64,000 bases of DNA from Acidicapsa ligni (GTDB taxonomy: Bacteria > Acidobacteriota > Terriglobia > Terriglobales > Acidobacteriaceae): the NCBI RefSeq assembly GCF_025685655.1, contig NZ_JAGSYG010000004.1:597923-661922 (forward strand), in the 5' to 3' direction. Shown one piece after another: positions 33,760 through 41,996 of this stretch (position 1 is its first letter; each line of letters opens with the position of its first letter). A program made the position numbers and the translations under genes. The notes under the pieces are model-generated. The model had not been told where the DNA came from. It saw only the letters and a list, made by a program, of their open reading frames with translations, and ran no database searches.

Positions 33760-35226
33760 CTACTTTGACAATCCACAACCAACTGAAGACACGAATTGGT
33801 CTAAGAGCAAACCAGCAGCGCTAAACTTGCTATCAGCTTCTGCGTTTCCGAATGCCCTCACTTGGCGCGAACTCCCTATTTGCATCTTAGTGCCCACACC
33901 AAATCTACCCATGGCTGATTCATCGCTAGGTGATGACCTTGGCTGCTGTTTGGTCCACATTTGCATCGCTGCTTGGTGAATGGCCATCGCATCGACTGGA
34001 TCTACAAGACATTCAAACGCTCCCGGCGGCGGCGGTGGCGGAGTGCGTGGAGTCGGCCCTATTGTGGCGGGATTCTCTATATACAAACCGCCGGGGATAC
34101 CGTAGCCAGTTAGGGCAATATTATTAGTCTTACCCGAAAGCCACTCGGTCGTTGAAACACCTGTAGGAGCTGACCAGTCCGAAACATTAGTTCCCAGGAT
34201 CAGATTTCCGCTCGCGTCCGTGAGAGACAAAGTTCCGGTAGTCGGGTCTAGGGTGCCTCCCGTCGACTTTTCCGTACAACCATCGCAGTCTATGTAATGT
34301 CCTGCGTTGGCCTTTTCCTCTGTTGAATTGTCGCAATCCCCAGTGTTCGTGGTGAAGGTCCCATCGCCTTTATCATTAACGCAGTCCATCCCTGTTGGAT
34401 CGGTATTAACCAGCGGGTTGTTCCGACCATAGCTGTACAGGTTGAGGCTTTGAGGGTTTGTTTGATCTGCATAGGCCAACTGCGATGGATCGGGGCTCAT
34501 AAAGCGCCCCATTGAGCTTGCGTAATACCTGGCCCCGAAGTAGTCATTGCCACTCTCAGCGTCACGTTCATTGCCGGTGAACTTGTAGTTGTTGGGCGAA
34601 GAGGACGCAGCGAGTTCCTGTCCGAAGGGGTAGTAGGTATCTGAGGACACCGGCCAGCCTTCCGCACCGATCTCCATTCGCGTACTGCCAAGCTGATCGC
34701 TGATGTAGTAGTTCGTGGTTTCGACAGGCTTCTGGATGTAGAAGAACGTCGTCACACTGGAGTTTGCGTTTGTCACACCGGACGTCCCAGAGAAGCTCAA
34801 CCCTGCGGAGGGGGATTGATTGTAGATCTGGGTCACGGTTCCATTGGTGCTCACAATTGCGGCCTTGGCAATGAACAGGAACCAGGAACCGGCAGGCGTC
34901 TCCGGCCCAGCCACAAGCGAGGCAGTCGAAACCGTCTTGCCTGCATAGCTGGCCAGATTCACCGTCCGCAACTGCCAGGTTGTTTGGCTCTGGTTGCCGT
35001 CGGCTGCCAGGGGCTGTCCGTTCTCGTCTGTGGTGCTGTCGGCGTTCGTGCCGTCGGTGAAGCCGAGATGGATACCGCCCACTACGCCTCCGGACTGCGT
35101 CTGGCGGAAGCCCAGAATATCGCCGCTTTGGATCGTGTATCCGCTCAAAGGAAGCGTCCATGAGGCAGACTGGCCTGTCCCGCTGAAGGTCGCCTGTACT
35201 CCGAGACCTTTGTCCGAGTTCGCCAA
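33760..35226 (-). CDS. RHS repeat-associated core protein, 5'-truncated, with variable tip
   Basis: 488 aa. Residues about 175-280 are the RHS core: YYISDQLGSTRMEIGAEGWP, DTYYPFGQELAAS, then NERDAESGNDYFGARYYASS, MGRFMSPDP and NNPLVNTDPTGMD, which ends the shell. The last 207 residues are the variable tip: a Cys/Asp-rich linker (GDCDNSTEEKANAGHYIDCDGC), a six-proline run, and a helical end (DPVDAMAIHQAAMQMW). No toxin fold is recognised. The long YD-repeat barrel normally found upstream is gone. The frame before the TTG start continues past a TAA as GSPTHLA and YAFGHKLVP up to the serine hydrolase gene, so the gene was cut. Probably non-functional for delivery. Confidence 0.82.
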   Translation of the reverse strand: MANSDKGLGVQATFSGTGQSASWTLPLSGYTIQSGDILGFRQTQSGGVVGGIHLGFTDGTNADSTTDENGQPLAADGNQSQTTWQLRTVNLASYAGKTVSTASLVAGPETPAGSWFLFIAKAAIVSTNGTVTQIYNQSPSAGLSFSGTSGVTNANSSVTTFFYIQKPVETTNYYISDQLGSTRMEIGAEGWPVSSDTYYPFGQELAASSSPNNYKFTGNERDAESGNDYFGARYYASSMGRFMSPDPSQLAYADQTNPQSLNLYSYGRNNPLVNTDPTGMDCVNDKGDGTFTTNTGDCDNSTEEKANAGHYIDCDGCTEKSTGGTLDPTTGTLSLTDASGNLILGTNVSDWSAPTGVSTTEWLSGKTNNIALTGYGIPGGLYIENPATIGPTPRTPPPPPPGAFECLVDPVDAMAIHQAAMQMWTKQQPRSSPSDESAMGRFGVGTKMQIGSSRQVRAFGNAEADSKFSAAGLLLDQFVSSVGCGLSK

Positions 35227-35283
35227 ATGTGTCGGTGAACCGGCTTACGGAACCAACTTATGCCCGAACGCGTATGACCCTGC

Positions 35284-36522
35284 ATGAAACGACTCCTGCC
35301 TTTTGTCGCTGTTGTGTCTGTCTTATCGTCTTTTGCTTCTTTCTTTGCGCTGGCGGAAGATAACCATGCTGCTCCGGCGACAATCCGCCGTCTGGACGGA
35401 TCGACGATATCCGGCTCTGACGCAGAATCTTTTGCAAAAAAGACGCTCGAAGCAGCCCATGTTACTGGTGCCCAGATCGCCGTTCTCAACTCCGGCCATC
35501 TGGTTTGGAGCGCCGCTTTCGGCCAACGCCGTACTGCTGAAACTGGAGCTTCTCTACTCATGGATACTGACACTACCCTTTGGGCTGCCTCCATTACCAA
35601 GAGCGTTTTCTCAACCTATGTGATGCAGTTGGTCGAGCGCGGCGAATTCAATCTCGATCTGCCTATTTCGCAGCAACTCCCTCAACCACTCGATACTTAC
35701 GAGCCATACAAATTCAAAGCATCCGCGATCGTTCATGATCCTTTGTGGCTGACGGTTACGCCGCGCATGTTGCTTAGTCATACCTCGGGTCTAGCTAATT
35801 TTGCCGATCTCGAAGCGGACAAAAAGATGCGTCTTCGCTTCAAGCCGGGCAGCCAGTTTCTCTACTCCGGCGAGGGCATTAACCTTGTTCAGTTTGTCCT
35901 TGAGCAAAGGGCGCAGAAGCCACTGGATCAGATCCTGCAGGAGGCTTTTTTTACGCCGCTCGGCATGGCTCGTACCGGCCTCATTTACCGCACCGAATTT
36001 GCCGATGATGTAGCTGACCGCTACGACTTGAACGAAAAATTTCGTTCCAAGACGCAACGGTTTCCAGCGCGTGCTGCCGGCTCCATGACGACCAGCGCTG
36101 AAGATCTTGCCCGCTTTGTCTCAGCGCTGTTTGCTGGGAAAATTCTCAAACCGGCGACTATGCAGCAGATGTTTCATCCTTACTTTGTCATCCACGATGA
36201 ACATGAATTTCCACTCAAGGCAAATGAACCTGAAAGCGCCGAGGCACCTGGGGTTGGTCTTGGCTATGGAGTGGGCTGGGGGCTTTTAACTCACACCAAA
36301 TTCGGCCCGGCATTCTTTAAAGAAGGTCATGGTGACGGTGCTCAGAACTACATTCTCTGCTTTGAGCGCAGCCAGTCCTGCATGATCATTCTTACCAATA
36401 GCGACAATGGAGAACTTGCTTTTCGCCCGTTGTTGGAAACCATTCTCGGAGATACGGTAACTCCGTGGGAATGGGAAGGCTACACGCCGTCTTACATTGA
36501 GGCGAGCCGTAAGAATCAATAG
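35284..36522 (+). CDS. Exported serine hydrolase, class C beta-lactamase/PBP fold
   Basis: 412 aa. Signal peptide (LLPFVAVVSVLSSFASFFALA, residues 4-24). The active-site SxxK is SITKS (about residue 107), YxN is represented by YSGEG (about 197), and the third motif is GHGDGA (about 355), as in Pfam Beta-lactamase (PF00144) hydrolases and DD-peptidases that are not true beta-lactamases. It may act on peptidoglycan peptides or esters in the periplasm. The gene begins where the truncated RHS frame ends and reads the other way. Downstream lies the homocysteine methyltransferase gene, 25 bases away. Confidence 0.9.
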   Translation: MKRLLPFVAVVSVLSSFASFFALAEDNHAAPATIRRLDGSTISGSDAESFAKKTLEAAHVTGAQIAVLNSGHLVWSAAFGQRRTAETGASLLMDTDTTLWAASITKSVFSTYVMQLVERGEFNLDLPISQQLPQPLDTYEPYKFKASAIVHDPLWLTVTPRMLLSHTSGLANFADLEADKKMRLRFKPGSQFLYSGEGINLVQFVLEQRAQKPLDQILQEAFFTPLGMARTGLIYRTEFADDVADRYDLNEKFRSKTQRFPARAAGSMTTSAEDLARFVSALFAGKILKPATMQQMFHPYFVIHDEHEFPLKANEPESAEAPGVGLGYGVGWGLLTHTKFGPAFFKEGHGDGAQNYILCFERSQSCMIILTNSDNGELAFRPLLETILGDTVTPWEWEGYTPSYIEASRKNQ

Positions 36523-36547
36523 TACGCACTGTGGGGCGGCTCGTAAG

Positions 36548-37462
36548 ATGAGTTGTATGACGCCACGCGAGCAGGTCCACATTGCAAAGTTTCGTGTTCT
36601 CGATGGCGGTATGGCCTCTGAACTTGAATTTCTTGGTGCGGATATCCGTGGTCCACTCTGGTCTGCGCATGTGCTTGAAGATGCGCCGGAGAAAGTGATT
36701 GCAGTCCATCGCTCCTATCTTGAAGCGGGAGCGAATGTGTTACTCACTGCGAGCTATCAAGTTTCGCGCAAAGGCTATGCCGAATACGGACTTGATCGTG
36801 GTCGCGCCGATGCAGCGCTGCTGCGCTCGGTGGAGCTTGCGAACAGAGCCCGACGTGCATTTCCTCAAAAAGAAATTCTGATCGCTGCATCGTTGGGGCC
36901 TTACGGCGCCGCTCTTCATGATGGCTCTGAATATCACGGTAACTACGATTGCACGTTTGCAGAGCTCGTTCACTTTCACGAGGAACGAATCGCCGTGCTG
37001 GCTGGAAGTAACGCCGATCTGCTTGCCTTTGAAACCATTCCCTCACTCGAAGAGGCGCGAGCTATTGGTGACGCATGCAAGTCCTGGCCCGATCTGGCGG
37101 TATGGTTTTCGTTTACCTGCCGGAATGCCAACGAGGTGGTTCATGGCGAATCTCTTTGTGCCTGTGCGGAATTCGCAGCGGGCCTATCTCAAACGGTGGC
37201 CATAGGGATTAACTGTACTCAGCCTGCTTTTATCCCGGGGCTAATTGCCGAGCTTCGCCGGGCAAGCGATAAGCCGATTGTCGTTTACCCCAATTCTGGC
37301 GAGGGATGGGATGCTGAACATCGCTGCTGGACGGGCAGCACAGATCCGGCGGAGTTTGGTGCTCTTGCGAAGGGGTGGTTTTCTGCTGGGGCTGATCTTG
37401 TTGGTGGTTGTTGCCGTACTCGGCCTGCTCATATTCGCCAGGTTGCTGCTGCTTTGATTTGA
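36548..37462 (+). CDS. mmuM: Homocysteine S-methyltransferase
   Basis: 304 aa from the ATG at 36548 (a second ATG at 36557 is possible). FRVLDGGMASELEFLGADI, YLEAGANVLLTASYQVS and GPYGAALHDGSEYHGNY follow the MmuM order. The zinc cysteines are in GINCTQP (about residue 228) and GGCCRT (about 290). It transfers a methyl group, usually from S-methylmethionine or S-adenosylmethionine, to homocysteine to give methionine. Length is normal. It is a one-domain enzyme without the B12 modules of MetH. It may share a transcript with the serine hydrolase. Confidence 0.93.
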   Translation: MSCMTPREQVHIAKFRVLDGGMASELEFLGADIRGPLWSAHVLEDAPEKVIAVHRSYLEAGANVLLTASYQVSRKGYAEYGLDRGRADAALLRSVELANRARRAFPQKEILIAASLGPYGAALHDGSEYHGNYDCTFAELVHFHEERIAVLAGSNADLLAFETIPSLEEARAIGDACKSWPDLAVWFSFTCRNANEVVHGESLCACAEFAAGLSQTVAIGINCTQPAFIPGLIAELRRASDKPIVVYPNSGEGWDAEHRCWTGSTDPAEFGALAKGWFSAGADLVGGCCRTRPAHIRQVAAALI

Positions 37463-37560
37463 TTTAGGGCGAAAGGATGGTGAATCTGCCATGCCTCCGG
37501 GGGAGGGGGGCTATGTAGATTTTTGCGGGTTCTTTTGGGGATGATGGATGGACGGGTAGG

Positions 37561-37680
37561 GGAAGAAGCAGATTCCCTGCGGGAATGACAGACAGAACGG
37601 CAAGGGCCACTGCAAAGGCAACTACGAAAGCAAGGCAACTGCAAGGGCAACTGCGAAAGGCAAGGGCTACTACGATGGGC
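37561..37680 (+). repeat. Dispersed REP-like repeat, locus B
   Basis: GAAGCAGATTCCCTGCGGGA with core ATTCCC-TGC-GGGAAT (37572-37586), followed by GACAGACAGAACGGCAAGGG and about 80 bases of imperfect GGCAACTGCAAAGGCAA-like words. Same element as at 39051 and, reversed, at 7057. Confidence 0.75.
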
Positions 37681-37740
37681 TAGGGTGCGTTAGGTTAATT
37701 GTGCTGCAATGGAGGGTAATTTTCTGCAGTGTGGTTTGCT

Positions 37741-38931
37741 CTAGACTTTCACTGGTTCTGAGAGTAGTTGTTTTGCGATTGTCATCAATTGCATGTTTGA
37801 GGTTCCTTCGTAAATCTTTCCGATTTTTGCGTCTCGAAAATACTTTTCTGCTGGGTAGTCCCGCACATATCCGTTGCCGCCGAAGACTTCTACGCACTGG
37901 CTGGCTACTCGCTCCGCAATCTGCGAGACGAAATACTTGGTCATGGCGGCCTCGGTTACATATGACAAGCCGGCGTCTTTGCGGCGTGCCGCGTTATAGA
38001 CCATGAGCCGCGCGGCTGCGATCTCTGTGGCCATTTCTGCGAGTACGAATTGGACGGCCTGGAACTCGACGATGGCCTTCCCAAACTGCTTTCTCTGTTG
38101 CGCATATCGTGCCGCATGGTTCCATGCCCCCTGGGCCAGGCCGAGCATCTGTGCGCCGATGCCGATGCGTCCTTCGTTCAACACTTCGATGGCAATCTTG
38201 TAGCCTTTGCCCTCTTCGCCGAACAGGCAATCGGCAGGTACTTCGCAGCTATCGAAGAGGACTTCACATGTGCTTGAAGCGCGAATTCCCAGCTTGTCTT
38301 CTTTGCGTCCAACGGTGAGTCCGGCTGCCTCGGCTGGAACAATAAACGCGGTGATCCCGCGATATCCAGCCTGGGGATGCAGATTTGCAAATACCAGGAA
38401 GACGCCAGCTTCGCGAGCGTTGCTGATCCAGAGCTTGCGCCCTGAGAGTTTGTAGCCTGTGGGGGTCCGGGTCGCGCGAGTTTCCATGGCAAAGGCATCG
38501 GACCCTGAGCCAGCCTCACTCAGCGCATACGAACAGATCATGCCGCCTGCCAGCCTGGGCAGCCATGCCTGCTTCTGCGCTTCCGTTCCCCAGCGGCGGA
38601 AGGAGTTCACGCTGAGCGTGTTCTGAATATCGACGACCAGCCCTACGGAGGCGTCCACTTCAGACAGCGCCTCGACGGCGAGAATCGCGTCAAAGAAGCT
38701 ACCGCCAGCCCCGCCCAGCTCCTCTGGAACCTCGATGCCCATGAGGCCCAGATCTGCGAGCTTTGCGATCAATCCCGGTGCAAATTGCTGCTCCTCATCC
38801 ATGGATCGCACGAGGGGAGAAACCTCTTCTGCAGCGAACCGGCGAATACTTGCCTGCAGCATCCGTTCGTCTTCTGTTAGCTCTGTCAGAGAATTCGGTG
38901 GGAGTGGAGATTGAGATTGCGATAAGGACAA
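37741..38931 (-). CDS. Acyl-CoA dehydrogenase
   Basis: 396 aa from a TTG at 38931 with GGAGGG seven bases upstream; an ATG at 38961 is the alternative. The three-domain ACAD layout is clear: N-terminal helices (LTEDERMLQASIRRFAAEEV), the FAD/substrate signature CSYALSEAGSGSDAFAMETR (about 135-154), the beta-domain WISNAREAGVFLVF, and the C-terminal FGGNGYVRDYPAEKYFRDAK. The catalytic Glu is in KIYEGTSNMQL (about residue 375). It oxidises short or branched acyl-CoA in fatty-acid or amino-acid breakdown and needs an electron-transfer flavoprotein, not seen here. A REP-like repeat flanks it on each side. Confidence 0.94.
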   Translation of the reverse strand: MSLSQSQSPLPPNSLTELTEDERMLQASIRRFAAEEVSPLVRSMDEEQQFAPGLIAKLADLGLMGIEVPEELGGAGGSFFDAILAVEALSEVDASVGLVVDIQNTLSVNSFRRWGTEAQKQAWLPRLAGGMICSYALSEAGSGSDAFAMETRATRTPTGYKLSGRKLWISNAREAGVFLVFANLHPQAGYRGITAFIVPAEAAGLTVGRKEDKLGIRASSTCEVLFDSCEVPADCLFGEEGKGYKIAIEVLNEGRIGIGAQMLGLAQGAWNHAARYAQQRKQFGKAIVEFQAVQFVLAEMATEIAAARLMVYNAARRKDAGLSYVTEAAMTKYFVSQIAERVASQCVEVFGGNGYVRDYPAEKYFRDAKIGKIYEGTSNMQLMTIAKQLLSEPVKV

Positions 38932-38961
38932 GTGGAACCCTCCAGAGCAGCGTGAAAACAT

Positions 38962-39264
38962 CTCAGGCTATCAGAGGCTGCAAAGGATTGGTCAAGTTAT
39001 GTCGATCTTGGGTGGTCGATCGGTTTGGGGTAATCGCCCTTCTGCTGGGAGTGGAAGAAGCAGATTCTCTTTGGGAATGACAGCCAGAAGGGCAAGGGCA
39101 GCGACAAAGGCAAAGGTAAGGGCAGGGCAAAGGGCTAGAACAAAGCTCTGAACTTCGGATACTGCATGCAAGCTGCCCACACTACCCGATATGAAGAGGC
39201 TATCCATTGACTTAGGCGTGTAAAAATTAAGGGAGATAATTCCGCAAGCCTGAATTACACGAGG
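38962..39264. other. Intergenic region with repeat
   Basis: About 300 bases between the divergent acyl-CoA dehydrogenase and aminopeptidase genes. It contains repeat locus C (39051-39140) and must hold both promoters; no gene is supported. Confidence 0.5.
39051..39140 (+). repeat. Dispersed REP-like repeat, locus C
   Basis: GAAGAAGCAGATTCTCTTTG with core ATTCTC-TTT-GGGAAT (39064-39078), then GACAGCCAGAAGGGCAAGGG and repeated GGCAAAGG words. Same orientation and layout as locus B at 37561. Confidence 0.75.
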
Positions 39265-39270
39265 ATGGAC

Positions 39271-41889
39271 ATGCCTAATCTGTTTTCCCGGACGTCTCAC
39301 GCCGTCCAGCTCACGGTTCTTTTGACGTTTTTTTTCGTGGCGAATCACGAGGCTTCCGCACAGCGGCTGCCTCAGAACGTAAAGCCTGAACACTACGCTT
39401 TGGCGCTTGCGCCCAATCTCACAGATGCCACTTTTACCGGCAAGGAAGTTATCGACGTTGTAGTGGCGAAGCCAGCCAAGGAAATCACGCTGAACTCTGC
39501 TGAGATCAAGTTCGGCGCTGTGACTGCCATTGTTGGTGGCAAGGTTTTGACGGCCCAGGTTTCTGAGGATGTGGACAAGCAGCAGGCAACTCTCCACTTT
39601 GCGGAGCAGGTTCCTGCGGGCAAGGTGAAGCTGGCTATCAGTTATACCGGCATTCTCAATAACGAGTTGAGGGGCTTCTATCTTTCCAAAACGGCCAAGC
39701 GCAATTATGCCGTTACGCAGTTTGAATCGACGGATGCGCGGCGTGCTTTCCCGAGCTTCGACGAGCCGGCTTTCAAGGCGACCTTTGACGTCACGCTGAT
39801 CGTGGATAAAGGGGACACGGCTATCTCCAACACCAACATCGTTAAAGATGAGCCTGCGCAGGAGACGGACAAGCACGCGATTACCTTTGCTACTACGCCA
39901 CGCATGTCCAGCTATCTTCTGGCCTTTCTTGTCGGTGATTTTCAATGCCTCTCGGGCTCGAGCGATGGAGTGCCGATTCGTGTTTGCGCTACGCCGGACC
40001 AGGTGCAGTACGGCAAGTTTGCTCTTTCAGCGACGGAATATGTGCTGCATTATTACGACACATATTTTGGCATCAAGTATCCGATGCCTAAGCTGGACAT
40101 GATTGCGCTGCCTGACTTTGAAGCGGGGGCGATGGAGAACTTCGGCGCTATTACGTATCGCGAAACCGATCTGTTGCTTGACTCCGATCATGCGTCTGTC
40201 AGTGCGCAGAAAAATGTAGGCATGGTGGTTGCGCACGAGATGGCTCACCAGTGGTTTGGCGACATGGTCACGATGCAATGGTGGGATAATATCTGGCTCA
40301 ACGAAGGCTTTGCTTCGTGGATGGAGAACAAGCCGCTGGAGGCATGGAAGCCGGAGTGGCATATCTCTCAGGGAGTTGTCCGCGGCAACCAGGGTACGCT
40401 CGATCTCGATGCGCAGCGCATCACTCGCACAATTCGCGCCAAGGCTGATACTCCGGATGAAATCAACGAGATGTTCGACGGGATCAGTTATGGCAAAGCG
40501 AGCGCGATGCTGCTGATGGTCGAGAACTATCTTGGCGAAGAGACGTTTCGCAAGGGCGTGCATAACTATCTCAGCGCGCATATGTATGGCAACGCCACTG
40601 CGGAAGACTTCTGGTCTGCGCAAACGGCCATTAGTCATAAGCCGATCGACAAGATTATGGATAGCCTGGTATCTCAGCCAGGAGTACCGTTCCTTACCTT
40701 TGAGCCGCAGCAGGGAAGCAGTGTCAACGTAGCGCAGACACGCTTCTTCCTGAATGCGAATTCCAAATCCGACAAGCCTGAGGTATGGACTCTTCCTGTC
40801 TGCTTCAAGTCTTCGGATAACGCGAATTGCGAGATTCTCAGCCGCGATCGGCAGGCGCTCATTCCGCCTTCAGCGCCATTTTTCTTTGCTAACGCGGAGG
40901 GCAAGGGCTATTACCGCACGGCCTATCCTGAGGAGGCATATCGTGCGCTCGTTCAGCATGTGGAAAGTGATCTCAAGCCTGAAGAGCGCATCAGTGTTCT
41001 CGGGGATGAGTGGGCTCTTGCTCGCTCGGGCAAGGCTAATGTTGGTTCGTTCCTGGACCTGGTGAGCGCGGTTCGCGGCGACTCCAATGCAGATGTGATT
41101 GGCTCTGCTTCGGCAGACCTGACCTCAATCTACAACCGCATTGCAGGCAGCACGGAAGATCGCGATCAATTCTCCACGTGGAGCCGCAATCAATTTACAG
41201 ATGCTTACAAAAAGCTTGGCGGTCCGCAAGCAGACGATGCTCCTGATACTCGTGAACTACGCGCCGACTTGCTCACGCTTGTGGCAGATCTCGGGCGCGA
41301 TCCTGAAGCGATTGCCCAGGCAAAATCCATTGCATCGAGCAGCATTGCGGATGAGGCGAGCGTCGATCCTACGCTGGCGCATGCGGCTTTGAGTATTGCG
41401 GCTCGCAACGGCGATGCTACGTTCTTCGATCTGCTGCTGAGGCAGAGCAGGACGGCTGCCAATCCGCAGTTGAAATCAAGTGCGCAACATGCGCTTGCAC
41501 TCTTCAGCGATCCTGCGCAGGAGAAGCGCGCCCTCGATTACTTCGTCTCAAGTGAGGTGAGGAATCAGGATGCGATGCTTCTCATCTCCATTGAACTGCA
41601 GAGCCCGGCTACGCAGGATTTCGCGTGGCAGTATGTGCAAGATCACTGGACCGAGGTGAGCCGTCAGTTCACTACCTCTGCAGGTGCTTACCTGGTTGGT
41701 GCGACGGGTTCTTTCTGCAGCGAAAACAGGCTGCAGCAGGTTACGAGCTTCTTTGATACGCACAAGGTGGCTGCGTCACAGCATGCGCTTACTCGCGCGA
41801 AAAATCAGATCAACGATTGCATCGAGCTTCGTGCGGCGCAGGAGCCAAATCTTAAGTCCTGGCTTACAAAATCGGGGCTTGCAAAATAG
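39271..41889 (+). CDS. M1-family metallo-aminopeptidase, exported
   Basis: 872 aa (ATG at 39271 with GAGG six bases upstream; ATG at 39265 also possible). A signal sequence (VQLTVLLTFFFVANHEASA) indicates export. The exopeptidase motif is GAMENFGAITYRE (about residue 290), and the zinc site HEMAHQWFGDMVTMQWWDN (HExxH) continues to WLNEGFASWMENK with the third ligand Glu. The C-terminal ERAP1-like helical domain fills the rest. It removes N-terminal residues from peptides, probably in the periplasm for nutrition. A hairpin terminator follows. Confidence 0.94.
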   Translation: MPNLFSRTSHAVQLTVLLTFFFVANHEASAQRLPQNVKPEHYALALAPNLTDATFTGKEVIDVVVAKPAKEITLNSAEIKFGAVTAIVGGKVLTAQVSEDVDKQQATLHFAEQVPAGKVKLAISYTGILNNELRGFYLSKTAKRNYAVTQFESTDARRAFPSFDEPAFKATFDVTLIVDKGDTAISNTNIVKDEPAQETDKHAITFATTPRMSSYLLAFLVGDFQCLSGSSDGVPIRVCATPDQVQYGKFALSATEYVLHYYDTYFGIKYPMPKLDMIALPDFEAGAMENFGAITYRETDLLLDSDHASVSAQKNVGMVVAHEMAHQWFGDMVTMQWWDNIWLNEGFASWMENKPLEAWKPEWHISQGVVRGNQGTLDLDAQRITRTIRAKADTPDEINEMFDGISYGKASAMLLMVENYLGEETFRKGVHNYLSAHMYGNATAEDFWSAQTAISHKPIDKIMDSLVSQPGVPFLTFEPQQGSSVNVAQTRFFLNANSKSDKPEVWTLPVCFKSSDNANCEILSRDRQALIPPSAPFFFANAEGKGYYRTAYPEEAYRALVQHVESDLKPEERISVLGDEWALARSGKANVGSFLDLVSAVRGDSNADVIGSASADLTSIYNRIAGSTEDRDQFSTWSRNQFTDAYKKLGGPQADDAPDTRELRADLLTLVADLGRDPEAIAQAKSIASSSIADEASVDPTLAHAALSIAARNGDATFFDLLLRQSRTAANPQLKSSAQHALALFSDPAQEKRALDYFVSSEVRNQDAMLLISIELQSPATQDFAWQYVQDHWTEVSRQFTTSAGAYLVGATGSFCSENRLQQVTSFFDTHKVAASQHALTRAKNQINDCIELRAAQEPNLKSWLTKSGLAK

Positions 41890-41926
41890 GGGAGTGCGAA
41901 GCGGTAGAAAATTGGTAGCCAACAAG

Positions 41927-41963
41927 AAGGGCAGTTATCGCGATGCTTGCGATAACTGCCCTT
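41927..41963. terminator. Bidirectional hairpin between aminopeptidase and aspS
   Basis: Perfect 15-base arms AAGGGCAGTTATCGC (41927-41941) and complement (41949-41963), 7-base loop, followed by TTGTTCTT. It lies between two converging genes. Confidence 0.85.
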
Positions 41964-41996
41964 TGTTCTTAGCTGCTTGTTATTTGTTGTTGAGGC

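Noticed and set aside
38992..39945. Minus-strand frame of 317 codons
   Set aside because: It runs through the REP-like repeat and against the aminopeptidase gene, and its sequence has no family features.
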